From assembly GCA_001899585.1 (NCBI GenBank), contig MKWE01000027.1, forward strand, positions 1-64,000: a DNA stretch of 64,000 nt, in the 5' to 3' direction. This DNA is from Rhodospirillales bacterium 70-18. GTDB taxonomy: Bacteria; Pseudomonadota; Alphaproteobacteria; Acetobacterales; Acetobacteraceae. Positions 37,479 through 46,420 of this stretch are shown here, one piece after another. Both the position numbers and the translations under genes were made by a program. The notes beneath the pieces are model-generated. The model was not told where the DNA came from, did not search any database, and saw only the letters and a program-made list of their open reading frames with translations. The first letter of the stretch is position 1, and each line of letters starts with the position of its first letter.

Positions 37479-38837
37479 ATGCGCAAATTTGATACGTCGG
37501 CCCGGCTGGCTTCCATCGCGGCGCAACTGGACACGCTGGCTGCCGGGCGGCTGGAGGGGCGCGTTGTGGGAATTTCCGGACTGACGGTCGATGTGGCGGG
37601 GCTGTCGCGGCATGTGGCGGTGGGCGACCGACTGCGGCTGGTCGGCCGCTCCGGGCGGGACGTGCCGGCCGAGGTGGTCGGGTTTCGTGGCGGCGTGTGC
37701 CAGGCGATGACCTATGGCGCCGCCGACGGGCTGGGGCCGGGGACGGTGGTGCATACCGATTTTCCGTCGGCGCCGGGCGCGCTGGCGGTGGCCGATGGCT
37801 GGATCGGGCGGGTGGTCGATCCGCTGGGGCGGCCGCTGGACGGGCGGGGGGCGCTGCCGCGGGGTGCGGCGCCGCGCGCCGTCTGCGCTGCCCCGCCCGA
37901 GGCGACGGGGCGCGCCAGGCTGGGGCCGCGGCTGGATCTGGGGGTGCGGGCGCTCAACCTGTTCGCCACCTGCCGGCAGGGCCAGCGGCTGGGGCTGTTC
38001 GCCGGGTCGGGGATCGGCAAGTCCACCCTGCTGTCGATGCTGGCCCGCCATACCGCCTGCGACGTGGCGGTGCTGGCGCTGGTCGGTGAGCGCGGGCGGG
38101 AGGTGCGGGAGTTCCTGGAGGACGATCTGGGGGCGGAGGGGCTGGCCCGCTCGGTGGTGGTGGTGGCGACCTCGGACATGCCGCCGCTGATGCGGCGGGA
38201 GGCGGCCAATGCGGCGATGACGGTGGCCGAGCATTTCCGCGACCAGGGGCGCAGCGTGCTGCTGCTGATGGACAGCGTGACGCGGTTCTGCCTGGCGCTG
38301 CGCGAGATCGCCCTTTCGACCGGCGAGCCGCCGGCGACGCGCGGCTATCCGCCCAGCGTGTTCGCCGAATTGCCGCGCCTGCTGGAGCGGGCCGGGCCCG
38401 GGCCGCAGCGGGCGGGCGGGGCGGGGCACATCACCGCGCTGTTCACCGTGCTGGTGGAGGGCGACGACCATAACGAGCCGGTGGCCGACGCGGTGCGCGG
38501 CATCCTGGACGGCCATGTGATCCTCGACCGCCGGATCGCCGAGCGCGGGCGCTATCCGGCGGTGGACGTACTGCGCTCGCTGTCGCGCGCGGTGCCGGGC
38601 TGCAACAGCGCCGAGGAGAACGCGCTGACCCGCCGCGCCCGCGCCATCCTGGCGGTGCAGGACGACATGTCGGACCTGGTGCGGCTCGGCGCCTACCGCC
38701 CTGGAACCGACCCGGCGGTGGACGAGGCGGTGGCGCTGGCGCCGCGCATCGAGGCGGTGCTGCGCCAGGCCAGGGAAGAGGGGACGGGGGTGGAGGCATC
38801 GTTCGCGCAGTTGCGCGCGGCGCTGGCGCCGGCGTGA
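37479..38837 (+). CDS. fliI: Flagellum-specific ATP synthase FliI
   Basis: The 452-residue export ATPase has an N-terminal beta barrel (GRVVGISGLTVDVAGLSRHV), Walker A GLFAGSGIGKSTLLSML near residue 185, the ALVGERGREVREF segment, Walker B LLLMDSVTRFCLALRE and the conserved GGAGHITALFTVLVEGDDHN. It powers type III export of flagellar subunits. I prefer the ATG at 37479, which gives the usual length; ATGs at 37446 and further upstream are also in frame. The stop overlaps the fliJ GTG start. Confidence 0.97.
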   Translation: MRKFDTSARLASIAAQLDTLAAGRLEGRVVGISGLTVDVAGLSRHVAVGDRLRLVGRSGRDVPAEVVGFRGGVCQAMTYGAADGLGPGTVVHTDFPSAPGALAVADGWIGRVVDPLGRPLDGRGALPRGAAPRAVCAAPPEATGRARLGPRLDLGVRALNLFATCRQGQRLGLFAGSGIGKSTLLSMLARHTACDVAVLALVGERGREVREFLEDDLGAEGLARSVVVVATSDMPPLMRREAANAAMTVAEHFRDQGRSVLLLMDSVTRFCLALREIALSTGEPPATRGYPPSVFAELPRLLERAGPGPQRAGGAGHITALFTVLVEGDDHNEPVADAVRGILDGHVILDRRIAERGRYPAVDVLRSLSRAVPGCNSAEENALTRRARAILAVQDDMSDLVRLGAYRPGTDPAVDEAVALAPRIEAVLRQAREEGTGVEASFAQLRAALAPA

Positions 38838-39262
38838 GCCGCGACGGGCTGCACGCGCTGGCGCGGCTGCGCCGGCTGTCGGTGGATGCCGCCCGCCGCG
38901 CGCTGGCGGAGCGCCTGCGGGCCGAGACCGAGGCGGAGGCGGCGCGGCGGGCGGGCGAGGCGGCGATCCGGGCGGAAGGCGAGGCGGCCGCATCGCTGTC
39001 GGCGGAGGGGGGTGCGGTGGGCGCCTTCGCGGCCTGGCTGCCGCGGGGCAGGCGGGCGGCCGCCGCGGCGGCGGCGTCGCATGCGGCGGCGCGGGACGAG
39101 ACCGCCCAGGCCCGCGCCGCGCTGGCCGCGGCACAGGCCGCCGCCAAGGTGGTGGAGGCGTTGCGGGAGGAGCGGGCGCGGGCGGCGCGCCAGGCGGAAT
39201 TGCGGGCCGAGCAGGCGGAGCTGGACGAGCATCGCCGCCGCCCTGCGCCCGGCCCGGCGTGA
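38834..39262 (+). CDS. fliJ: FliJ-like flagellar export protein
   Basis: The 142-residue protein is almost entirely an alanine/arginine/glutamate-rich coiled coil, as expected for the FliJ export chaperone. Sequence identity is weak for this family, so the call rests on coiled-coil shape, size and position: its GTG overlaps the fliI stop (GTGA). A proline-rich segment near residue 67 breaks the helix in two, which fits the FliJ hairpin. Confidence 0.75.
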   Translation: MSRDGLHALARLRRLSVDAARRALAERLRAETEAEAARRAGEAAIRAEGEAAASLSAEGGAVGAFAAWLPRGRRAAAAAAASHAAARDETAQARAALAAAQAAAKVVEALREERARAARQAELRAEQAELDEHRRRPAPGPA

Positions 39263-39337
39263 TGGCCACGGCTGCATGGTGGCGAAACGGCCGGATTTGT
39301 GCTGTTTGATCGCGTTCGATGATGGAGGCGGGCGTCC

Positions 39338-40645
39338 ATGCGGATTGCGATGATCGGCGGCGGCTATGTGGGGCTGGTTTCCGGGGCCTGCTTCGCCGAG
39401 TTCGGGGTGGATGTGGACGTGGTCGAGGTCGATCGCGAGAAGCTGGCCGCGCTGCGCAGCGGGCGGATGCCGATCTTCGAGCCGGGGCTGGAGCAGCTGG
39501 TGGCGGACAACGTCGCCGCCGGACGGTTGTCCTTCGGCGACGATCTGTCGGCGGCGGTGGCCGGGGCGGATGCGGTGTTCATCGCGGTCGGCACGCCGAC
39601 CCGGCGCGGCGACGGCCATGCCGACCTGAGCTACGTCTATGCCGCCGCCGAGCAGGTCGCCAAGTCGCTCAGCGGCCATACCGTCATCGTCACCAAATCG
39701 ACCGTTCCGGTCGGCACCGGCCGGCGGATTGCCGAGATCATTCGCCAGGCGCGTCCTGATCTGGATTTCGATGTGGCGTCCAACCCCGAATTCCTGCGCG
39801 AGGGCAGCGCCATCGGCGATTTCATGCGCCCCGACCGGGTGGTGATCGGCTGCGAGACCGACCGGGCGCGCGAGGTGATGCGGCGGCTGTACCGCCCGCT
39901 GTCGCTGATCGAGGCGCCGATCCTGTTCACCAGCATCGAGACGGCGGAGCTGACGAAATACGCCGCCAACGCCTTCCTGGCGATGAAGGTGACCTTCATC
40001 AACGAGATGGCCGATCTGTGCGAGAAATTGCAGGGCGACGTGCACGACGTGGCGCGCGGCATCGGGCTGGACGGGCGGATAGGGCGGAAATTCCTGCATC
40101 CGGGCCCCGGCTTCGGCGGCAGCTGTTTCCCGAAGGACACGCTGGCACTGGTCCGCATCGCCCAGGAGGCCGGCGCGCCCAGCCGGCTGATCGAGACGGT
40201 GGTGGCGGTGAACGATGCGCGCAAGGCGGGCATGTCGGCGCGCATCCTGGCGGCCTGCGGCGGCTCGGTTCGCGGAAAAGTGATTGCCGTGCTTGGCCTG
40301 ACCTTCAAGCCGGAAACCGACGACATGCGGGAGTCCCCGGCGGTGCCGATCGTCTCCCGCCTGGCCGAGGATGGTGCGACGGTCCGCGCCTTCGACCCGG
40401 AGGGCATGGAGCAGGCCCGGCCGCTGCTGCCGCCCTCGGTGGCGTATTGCCGCGACGCCATGGATGCCGCGACCGGCGCCGATGCGCTGGTGGTGGTGAC
40501 CGAATGGAACGAGTTCCGCGCCCTGGCGCCGGAGCGGCTGCTGGCGGCCATGCGGGGCACGGTGGTGGTGGACCTGCGCAACGTCTATGATCCGGCGGCG
40601 ATGCGCGCGGCCGGCTTCGCCTATCATGGCATCGGGCGGCCCTGA
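39338..40645 (+). CDS. ugd: UDP-glucose/GDP-mannose dehydrogenase family protein (UDP-glucose 6-dehydrogenase-like)
   Basis: The 435-residue enzyme has the Rossmann motif MIGGGYVGLVSGACFAEFG, the TKSTVPVGTG segment and the catalytic Cys263 in FGGSCFPKDTLAL. The C-terminal domain has AVLGLTFKPETDDMRESPA. It most likely oxidises UDP-glucose to UDP-glucuronate for surface polysaccharide. It begins a plus-strand block of glycan genes directly after fliIJ. Its last codons run into a tandem repeat array. Confidence 0.94.
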   Translation: MRIAMIGGGYVGLVSGACFAEFGVDVDVVEVDREKLAALRSGRMPIFEPGLEQLVADNVAAGRLSFGDDLSAAVAGADAVFIAVGTPTRRGDGHADLSYVYAAAEQVAKSLSGHTVIVTKSTVPVGTGRRIAEIIRQARPDLDFDVASNPEFLREGSAIGDFMRPDRVVIGCETDRAREVMRRLYRPLSLIEAPILFTSIETAELTKYAANAFLAMKVTFINEMADLCEKLQGDVHDVARGIGLDGRIGRKFLHPGPGFGGSCFPKDTLALVRIAQEAGAPSRLIETVVAVNDARKAGMSARILAACGGSVRGKVIAVLGLTFKPETDDMRESPAVPIVSRLAEDGATVRAFDPEGMEQARPLLPPSVAYCRDAMDAATGADALVVVTEWNEFRALAPERLLAAMRGTVVVDLRNVYDPAAMRAAGFAYHGIGRP

Positions 40646-40787
40646 CGCGAATGCGTCGTCGGGCGGCCCTGACGCGAATGCGTCGTCGGGCGGCCCTGAC
40701 GCGAATGCGTCGTCGGGAACCCTGACGCGAATGCGTCGTCGGGAACCCTGACGCGAATGCACCGTCGGGCGCCCTGACGCGGCCGCG
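40634..40787. repeat. Tandem 26/27-bp repeat array at the 3' end of ugd
   Basis: Five near-identical copies of a unit containing CCTGACGCGAATGCGTCGTC start at 40641, 40668, 40695, 40721 and 40747, with a degraded sixth at 40773. The first three are spaced 27 bp and the rest 26 bp. Each unit holds a small inverted repeat (GACGC-GAAT-GCGTC). The first copy includes the ugd TGA stop. Units are contiguous without spacers. Confidence 0.9.
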
Positions 40788-40884
40788 CCGGTCGTTTCGG
40801 CTGGCGCGGTCATCGCTTTCGTGATCGCGCGCAACGCGATATTGCTGTGGTGGTCGCCCGCCCAATCGGAGAACACCTCACGCG

Positions 40885-42648
40885 ATGCTGCCAGCACCGG
40901 ACGCTGCCAACACGGTCGTGGTGGATCGTATTCCACTGGACGCCCGGGTCATCCTGGATGTCGGCTGCGGCGACGGTGCGCTGGGCACCGAATACAAGCG
41001 GCGCAACCCGGCGGCGCGCTATCTGGGCATCGAGAGCGACCCGGCGCTGGCGCGCATCGCCGCCGCCCGGCTCGACGAGGTCGCGGTGGTCGACGTCGAG
41101 GCCGAGCCGCTGCCGTTCGGCGACGAGGCGATCGACTGCATCGTCTACAACGACGTGCTTGAGCATCTGCGCGATCCGTGGCGGGTGTTGCGCCACCAGG
41201 CGCGGGCGCTGCGCGAGCAGGGCAGCGTGGTGCTGTGCATCCCCAACGTGGAGCATTGGAGCTTCGCCGAGCGGCTGCTGCGCGGCACCTGGGACTATAG
41301 CGAGCACGGGCTGACCGATCGCGGGCATCTGCGCTGGTTCACCGAGGAGACTACCCGCCGGGCGCTGCTGGAGGCCGGGCTGCTGGTGCAGGACTGCACG
41401 CCGCGCGTGTTCGACGTGGAGCAGGCCGAGGCGTTCGTGCATGCGATGGAGCCGGCGCTGGCGGCGCTCGGCATCGACACCGCCAATTACCTGCGTCGCG
41501 CGGCGCCGTTGCAGCATGTCTGGCGGGCGACGCGCAGCAAGGCGGCGGCGGTGCATGTGGTGTCCACCATGCTGCCGCCAGTCGGCGGGGTGAGCCAGGT
41601 GCGGGTGCTGGACCCGATGCAGGCACTGTCCACCCTGCCGGGGGTGACCGCGCATGTCACCAACACTCTGGAGGTGCCGCGCCAGCCGGATGCCGCGGAG
41701 ATATTCATCTTCCATCGCCCGGCGCTGCTGGGCGCGGAGGGGCTGGACGCGGTGCGCCGGGTGTTGGCCGAGGGCTACCTGGTGGTGTGCGAGTTCGACG
41801 ACAACCCCGATTTCATCCCGATCCTGCAGCACCCGGAGGTGTACAACTTCACCGGCGTGCATGCGGTGCAGACCTCCACGGAGGCGCTGGCCGACATGCT
41901 GCGCCAGTACAACCCCGAGGTGGCGGTGTTCCCCAACGCGATGATGCGCCTGCCGGAGCCGCGCAACTACACGGCGCCGGGGCGGATCAGCGTGCTGTTC
42001 GCCGGGCTGAACCGCGAGGAGGACTGGCCGCCCTACCTGGACGCGCTCAACGGGGCGGCGGCGCGGGCGCGCGAGCGGCTGCATTTCGAGATCGTCAACG
42101 ACCGTGCCCTGTTCGACGCATTGCAGACGCCGCACAAGAGCTTCACGCCGCTGTGCGACTACCGCACCTACCAGGAGCTGCTGTCGCGCTGCGAGGTGTC
42201 GTTGATGCCGCTGCTCGACAATCCGTTCAACCGCTGCAAGTCCGACCTCAAATTCGTCGAGGCGGCGGCCCATCGGGTCACCGCCCTGGCCAGCCCGGTC
42301 GCCTATGGCGACAGCATCGAGGACGGCCAGACCGGCGTGCTGTTCCGCTCGCCGCAGGAGTTGCAGCAGCGGCTGCTGCGGCTGGTCGCCAACCCGGAGG
42401 TCGGGCGTGGCATCGCCGACGCGGCGCGGCAATACGTCGCGCGCCACCGGATGATGGCCTATCAGGTGGACCGGCGGGTCGCCTGGTACCAGTCGCTGTG
42501 GGCGCGCCGCGCCGAACTGCATGAGGCGATGCTGGCGCGGGTGCCGGCCCTTGGGGGCCCGCCGCAGGCACCGTTGCGCCACCCGCCAGTCGCTGTCGCC
42601 GGCGCCGGGGGGCCGCGCCGCTTCGGCCATCCGGGTGTCGCCAAGTGA
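40885..42648 (+). CDS. Fusion of SAM-dependent methyltransferase and glycosyltransferase
   Basis: The 587-residue protein has an N-terminal class I methyltransferase (about 1-205) with VILDVGCGDGALGTEY and VYNDVLEHLRDPWRVL, then a glycosyltransferase-like half (about 215-540) with STMLPPVGGVSQVRVLDPM, VVCEFDDNPDFIP, RISVLFAGLNREEDWP and NRCKSDLKFVEAAAHR. A proline-rich tail follows. It could both methylate and transfer a sugar of a surface or flagellar glycan. It lies between ugd and a second methyltransferase gene. Sugar and acceptor are unknown. Confidence 0.85.
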   Translation: MLPAPDAANTVVVDRIPLDARVILDVGCGDGALGTEYKRRNPAARYLGIESDPALARIAAARLDEVAVVDVEAEPLPFGDEAIDCIVYNDVLEHLRDPWRVLRHQARALREQGSVVLCIPNVEHWSFAERLLRGTWDYSEHGLTDRGHLRWFTEETTRRALLEAGLLVQDCTPRVFDVEQAEAFVHAMEPALAALGIDTANYLRRAAPLQHVWRATRSKAAAVHVVSTMLPPVGGVSQVRVLDPMQALSTLPGVTAHVTNTLEVPRQPDAAEIFIFHRPALLGAEGLDAVRRVLAEGYLVVCEFDDNPDFIPILQHPEVYNFTGVHAVQTSTEALADMLRQYNPEVAVFPNAMMRLPEPRNYTAPGRISVLFAGLNREEDWPPYLDALNGAAARARERLHFEIVNDRALFDALQTPHKSFTPLCDYRTYQELLSRCEVSLMPLLDNPFNRCKSDLKFVEAAAHRVTALASPVAYGDSIEDGQTGVLFRSPQELQQRLLRLVANPEVGRGIADAARQYVARHRMMAYQVDRRVAWYQSLWARRAELHEAMLARVPALGGPPQAPLRHPPVAVAGAGGPRRFGHPGVAK

Positions 42649-42670
42649 CCGGACGCAAAGTGGCAGGGCA

Positions 42671-44485
42671 ATGGTGAGCCTGCTGCGCCGGCTGCGCGGC
42701 CTGCTGCCGGGCGGGGCCGGTGCGGGGCCGCCCGATGCCGTGCCGGCCACCGAATTGACCTGGCTTGCGGCACCCGCGCGCACCGCCGCCATGGCCTGCC
42801 CGAATTGCGGCGCGATCGCTGCCAAGCTGCCGGTACTGGGCGTTGCCTTCACGCTGCCCGGCGAGGCGGCGCGGCGGGACCGGCTGTTGCGCTGTGCCGA
42901 CTGCACCTGCCTGTTCTACGAGGACCGGCGGCTGCCCGATTACGCGGCCGACCATCTGCGGCAGCCGGGCCGGGTGAGCTTCTATCTGCAACAGGGCGCC
43001 GGGGTGGGGCTGCTGGCCGGTGTGCTGGCGCAGGTGGCCGCGCCGCCGGGGGCCGCCTATGTGGAGGTGGGGTGCGGCTTCGGGCTGGCGCTGGATTTCG
43101 CGGTGTGGGGCCGTGGTTGGGTGGGCCTCGGGATCGACCCTGGCGGGCTGGCGGCCATCGGCAGCGCCCGGCTGGGCCTGCCGATCGAGCCGCGCTACCT
43201 GGGCAGCGACGAGCCGGCCCTGTCGGCGCGGTTTGACGTGGCGATGTCGGCCGAGACGATCGAGCACGTGGCCTCGCCGCCGGCCTTCCTGCGCGTGCTA
43301 CGGGGCATCGTGCGGCCGGGCGGCGTGCTGGTGCTGACCACGCCGGATGCGGCGGCGCTGCGGGCGGAGACCGCGTCGGGCGCGTTGGTGGCGCTGCTGT
43401 CGCCGGGCTATCACATGGTCTTCCAGACCGCCGAGAGCCTGTGCGGCGCGCTGCGCGCGGCGGGCTTCCCCGAGGTGGTGGTGCGCGCGGACGGCTATGG
43501 GCTGGTGGCGCATGCCAGCGACCGGCCGTTCCGGCTGGAGACCGACCCGGCGCGGCTGGGGGCGGCCTATCTGGACTATCTGGAGCGGCGGGTGGCGGAA
43601 TTCGCGCCGGGCGACGACCTGCAACTGGGCTTCGCGGCGCGGCTGTTGCAGGAATGCGTGAACCGCGGCCAGACCGCCCGGGCCGGCGCCGCCTATGCCG
43701 CGCTGCGCGCCGCCTGCCTCGGCCGCTTCGGGCTGGACCTGGACCGGGACGACCCGCTGCCCGAGGAAGCGTTGCGCTGCGACCTGGAGCGGCTGACGCG
43801 GATCATGCCGCTGGCGCTGGGCGGCATCCTGCATGCCGACGCGATCCGCCGGCTGGCGGACGGCACGCCGCGCGCGGCGCTGGAAGCCCGGTTCCTGCGC
43901 GCGGCGGAGGCGGCGGACGTGCTGCGCGCCGCGCTGCGCCGCCTGGGCACCGATGATGCGATGAGCGAGGAGATCGCCTGGGCCGCCCGTGCCGAGGCGC
44001 TGCTGTGCGCGGCCAGCGGCCCGGCCGAAGGTATCGCCGACCGGCTGCTGGCGCTGGCGGAACCGCCACGGGGCGGCGCGGCGCGGCGGGCGGCCATCCT
44101 GGCGCGGGCGGTGGTGGTGCTGGTCAATGCCGGCCGCTACGCCCCGGCGCGCGAGGTCGCCGCGGTCGCGGGATTGCAGGACGAGGCGGCGGCCTGCGAC
44201 CGCGACGCGCTGTTCTGTCTGGCAGTGCTGGATGTGCGCGGCGACGATCCGGCGGCGTGGCCGCGCGGCGCCCGGCGGTTCGCGCGCGTGCGCGTGCGGG
44301 CGGCCGAGGACGCGCCCGGGCTGTTCTGGGCGGCGTTGCGCGGCGAGGCCATGGCGCTGGAACGGCTGGGCCAGCATGGCGCGGTGGCGGCGTTGCTGGC
44401 CGGTGCCGCGGCCCGCGCCGACGTGCCGGCCGACCTGATGGCGCGCGCGGCCGACCTCGCCGTGCCGGCCACTCCACCACAGTGA
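42671..44485 (+). CDS. Class I SAM-dependent methyltransferase with N-terminal zinc-ribbon-like motif
   Basis: The 604-residue protein has a CPNCGAI...CADCTCLFYED cysteine pair arrangement near residues 40-85, then a methyltransferase core (YVEVGCGFGLALDFAVWG; MSAETIEHVASPPAFLRVL; VRPGGVLVLTTPDAAALR). The last ~270 residues are an alanine-rich helical region without a recognised domain. The zinc-ribbon plus methyltransferase order recalls sugar C-methyltransferases and glycan-cluster enzymes. It starts 22 bp after the fusion gene, so they share an operon. Confidence 0.8.
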   Translation: MVSLLRRLRGLLPGGAGAGPPDAVPATELTWLAAPARTAAMACPNCGAIAAKLPVLGVAFTLPGEAARRDRLLRCADCTCLFYEDRRLPDYAADHLRQPGRVSFYLQQGAGVGLLAGVLAQVAAPPGAAYVEVGCGFGLALDFAVWGRGWVGLGIDPGGLAAIGSARLGLPIEPRYLGSDEPALSARFDVAMSAETIEHVASPPAFLRVLRGIVRPGGVLVLTTPDAAALRAETASGALVALLSPGYHMVFQTAESLCGALRAAGFPEVVVRADGYGLVAHASDRPFRLETDPARLGAAYLDYLERRVAEFAPGDDLQLGFAARLLQECVNRGQTARAGAAYAALRAACLGRFGLDLDRDDPLPEEALRCDLERLTRIMPLALGGILHADAIRRLADGTPRAALEARFLRAAEAADVLRAALRRLGTDDAMSEEIAWAARAEALLCAASGPAEGIADRLLALAEPPRGGAARRAAILARAVVVLVNAGRYAPAREVAAVAGLQDEAAACDRDALFCLAVLDVRGDDPAAWPRGARRFARVRVRAAEDAPGLFWAALRGEAMALERLGQHGAVAALLAGAAARADVPADLMARAADLAVPATPPQ

Positions 44486-44499
44486 CGGGCCCCTGACGC

Positions 44500-45528
44500 A
44501 TGTTGCGATTGATCCGACGGACCATCCTGCGCTGGGCCCATGCGGCGGTGGACGAGGCCGGGGCCTATGCCGGCGTGGTGCGCGGGTGGTTCCACAGCCC
44601 GCGGCAGGTGGTGAGCGCCTGGCCGGAGGGCGAGGTGGCGCTGGGCCCGCGGGTGGCGCTGTTCGTGCATTTCGACCGGCAGGGCGCGGTGCGCCGCCAT
44701 GTGCTGGAATACCTGGCGGCACTGCGCGATGCCGGCCTGTCGGTGGTGTTCGTCACCAATTCCGGCCATCTGCAGGCCGACAGCCTGGTGGCGCTGCAAT
44801 CGATCTGCGCGTGCATCCTGGTCCGCCGCAACATCGGCTATGATTTCGGCGCGATGCGTGAGGGGCTGGAGCGGCTGGAACTGCCGCGCCCCGATACCGA
44901 ACTGGTGGTGATCGCCAACGACAGCGTCTATGGCCCGCTCTGCCCGCTGGACACGGTGCTGGCGCGCGCCGACTTCGGCACGGCCGATCTGTGGGGCGCC
45001 ACCGAGAGCTGGCAGCGCCGCTACCATCTGCAATCGTTCTTCCTGGTGGCCGGGCGCGCGGCCATGACCAGCAAGGCGTGGCATGAATTCTGGAGCGGCG
45101 TGCGGCCGGTGCTGTCCAAGCACTGGGTGGTGTCGCGCTACGAGGTGGGGCTGACCCAACGGCTGCTGCGCGCGGGGCTGCGCTGCGCCGCGATCTGGCC
45201 GTACCAGGATGTGGTCGGCACCATCGATGCCGGGCTGCTGAGTGGCGACACGGCGGCGGCCGATCCGTTCGTAAACGTCCGCCGGATCCACGCCAGCCGC
45301 ATCCGGCACGCGGCGGTGGAGCGCATGCCGCTCAACCCGACCGCCGAATTGTGGCGGCAATTGCTGGAGCTGGGGTTTCCGTTCATCAAGCGCGAACTGC
45401 TGCGCGACAATCCGGCGAAAGTGCTGGACATCGCGGACTGGCGCGACGTGGTGCGCGCGCGGTTCGGCGCCGATATCGGCTCGATCGAGCGGGACCTGCA
45501 GCGGGTGCTGTCGAACCGCTCGCCGTGA
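44500..45528 (+). CDS. RgpF-like rhamnan synthesis family protein
   Basis: The 342-residue protein matches the rhamnan synthesis F family (PF05045). Features are VALFVHFDRQGAVRRHVLEY, RRNIGYDFGAMREGLERL, IANDSVYGPLCPL, LQSFFLVAGRAAM and VVSRYEVGLTQ. Such proteins act in rhamnose-rich polysaccharide synthesis as probable glycosyltransferases. It starts 14 bp after the methyltransferase gene and ends at a strong hairpin, so it is the last gene of the glycan operon. Confidence 0.86.
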   Translation: MLRLIRRTILRWAHAAVDEAGAYAGVVRGWFHSPRQVVSAWPEGEVALGPRVALFVHFDRQGAVRRHVLEYLAALRDAGLSVVFVTNSGHLQADSLVALQSICACILVRRNIGYDFGAMREGLERLELPRPDTELVVIANDSVYGPLCPLDTVLARADFGTADLWGATESWQRRYHLQSFFLVAGRAAMTSKAWHEFWSGVRPVLSKHWVVSRYEVGLTQRLLRAGLRCAAIWPYQDVVGTIDAGLLSGDTAAADPFVNVRRIHASRIRHAAVERMPLNPTAELWRQLLELGFPFIKRELLRDNPAKVLDIADWRDVVRARFGADIGSIERDLQRVLSNRSP

Positions 45529-45531
45529 CGG

Positions 45532-45556
45532 CCCGCCGGCGGTGCGTGCCGGCGGG
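45532..45556. terminator. Bidirectional terminator-like hairpin between the RgpF-like gene and nusG
   Basis: A nine-base-pair perfect stem (CCCGCCGGC with GCCGGCGGG) and seven-base loop, followed by TTT on the plus side. It lies in the 36-bp gap between the convergent genes. Confidence 0.7.
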
Positions 45557-45564
45557 TTTGGCCG

Positions 45565-46095
45565 TCAGACCTTTTCGACCTGGCTGTATTCCAGTTCCAC
45601 CGGCGTCGAGCGGCCGAAGATCGAGACGCTGACCTTCACGCGGCCCTTTTCCTCGTCCACTTCCTCGACCACGCCGTTGAAGCTGGTGAACGGGCCGTCG
45701 GCCACGCGGATCTGCTCGCCGACCTCGTAGAGCACGGCCGGGCGGGGGCGTTCCACGCCTTCCTGGGCCTGCTTCATGATCCGGTCGGCTTCGGCGTCGG
45801 TGATCGGCGAGGGGCGCAGCTTGGTGCCCAGGAAGCCGGTGACCTTGGGGGTGTCCTTGACCAGATGCCAGGCGTCGTCGGTCAGTTCCATCTTCACCAG
45901 CACGTAGCCGGGGAAGAACTTGCGCTCGGCGTTCACCTTCTGGCCGCGGCGCAGCTCCACCACTTCCTCGGAGGGAACCAGCACCTCGTCGATCTGGTCG
46001 TCCAGGCCTTTCTGGGCGGCCTGTTCCTTGATCTGCTGGGCGATTTTCTTCTCGAAGCCCGAATAGACGTGCACGACGTACCAGCGCTTGGCCAT
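45565..46095 (-). CDS. nusG: Transcription termination/antitermination protein NusG
   Basis: The 176-residue protein has the NGN domain ([22 protein letters not shown]) and the C-terminal KOW domain ([22 protein letters not shown]). NusG binds RNA polymerase and links it to Rho and the ribosome. It follows secE by 11 bp. The ribosomal protein genes (rplK onwards) that normally follow nusG are absent; a convergent glycan gene lies there instead. Confidence 0.98.
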   Translation of the reverse strand: MAKRWYVVHVYSGFEKKIAQQIKEQAAQKGLDDQIDEVLVPSEEVVELRRGQKVNAERKFFPGYVLVKMELTDDAWHLVKDTPKVTGFLGTKLRPSPITDAEADRIMKQAQEGVERPRPAVLYEVGEQIRVADGPFTSFNGVVEEVDEEKGRVKVSVSIFGRSTPVELEYSQVEKV

Positions 46096-46106
46096 CTCGA
46101 TACTCC

Positions 46107-46310
46107 TCAGAACCCGACGCCGAACAGCGCACGCACACCGATGCCGATGACCTGGTCGGCGACGAAGAAGAAAATCGCCGCCAGCGCGGACAGGCCGAAC
46201 ACCAGGCCGGTCGTGACCAGCGTCTCCTTGCGGGACGGCCAGGTAACCTTGGTCACCTCGCTGCGTACCTCACGCACGAATTTCGCCGGATCAAACGCCA
46301 CGCCGCTCAT
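46107..46310 (-). CDS. secE: Preprotein translocase subunit SecE
   Basis: The 67-residue single-helix form of SecE has the conserved [21 protein letters not shown] amphipathic segment (split here) and one membrane helix ([18 protein letters not shown]). It is an essential part of the SecYEG channel. The ATG opening MSGVAFDP is preceded by GAGGA. It lies between tRNA-Trp and nusG. Confidence 0.95.
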   Translation of the reverse strand: MSGVAFDPAKFVREVRSEVTKVTWPSRKETLVTTGLVFGLSALAAIFFFVADQVIGIGVRALFGVGF

Positions 46311-46370
46311 GCTCCTCTGCCGCCTTACCTGAAGTTCGATCGTCATCGCCAGCCTTGCGGCCGGGTCGCC

Positions 46371-46420
46371 CGGACCAGCCAGCCCGGACCAGCCAGCCCG
46401 GATTGGCCAGCCCGGATTGG
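46371..46420. repeat. 14-bp tandem repeat at the 3' end of tRNA-Trp
   Basis: Two exact copies of CGGACCAGCCAGCC (46371-46384, 46385-46398) are followed by a variant CGGATTGGCCAGCC (46399-46412) and a partial copy that merges into the tRNA-Trp CCA end. In the tRNA's direction these are successive duplications of GCCA plus trailer. Confidence 0.8.

Noticed and set aside
37357..37480. Longer FliI N-terminus from an ATG near 37359
   Set aside because: It would add 40 residues made from the AT-rich promoter gap and lengthen FliI beyond its usual size.
40634..40787. CRISPR array
   Set aside because: The repeats are contiguous with no variable spacers and there are no cas genes in the window.
39338..45528. 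Recently acquired genomic island for the glycan block
   Set aside because: GC content and codon use look the same as the flanks, and no integrase or transposase is present. The only tRNAs are on the far side of nusG and secE.
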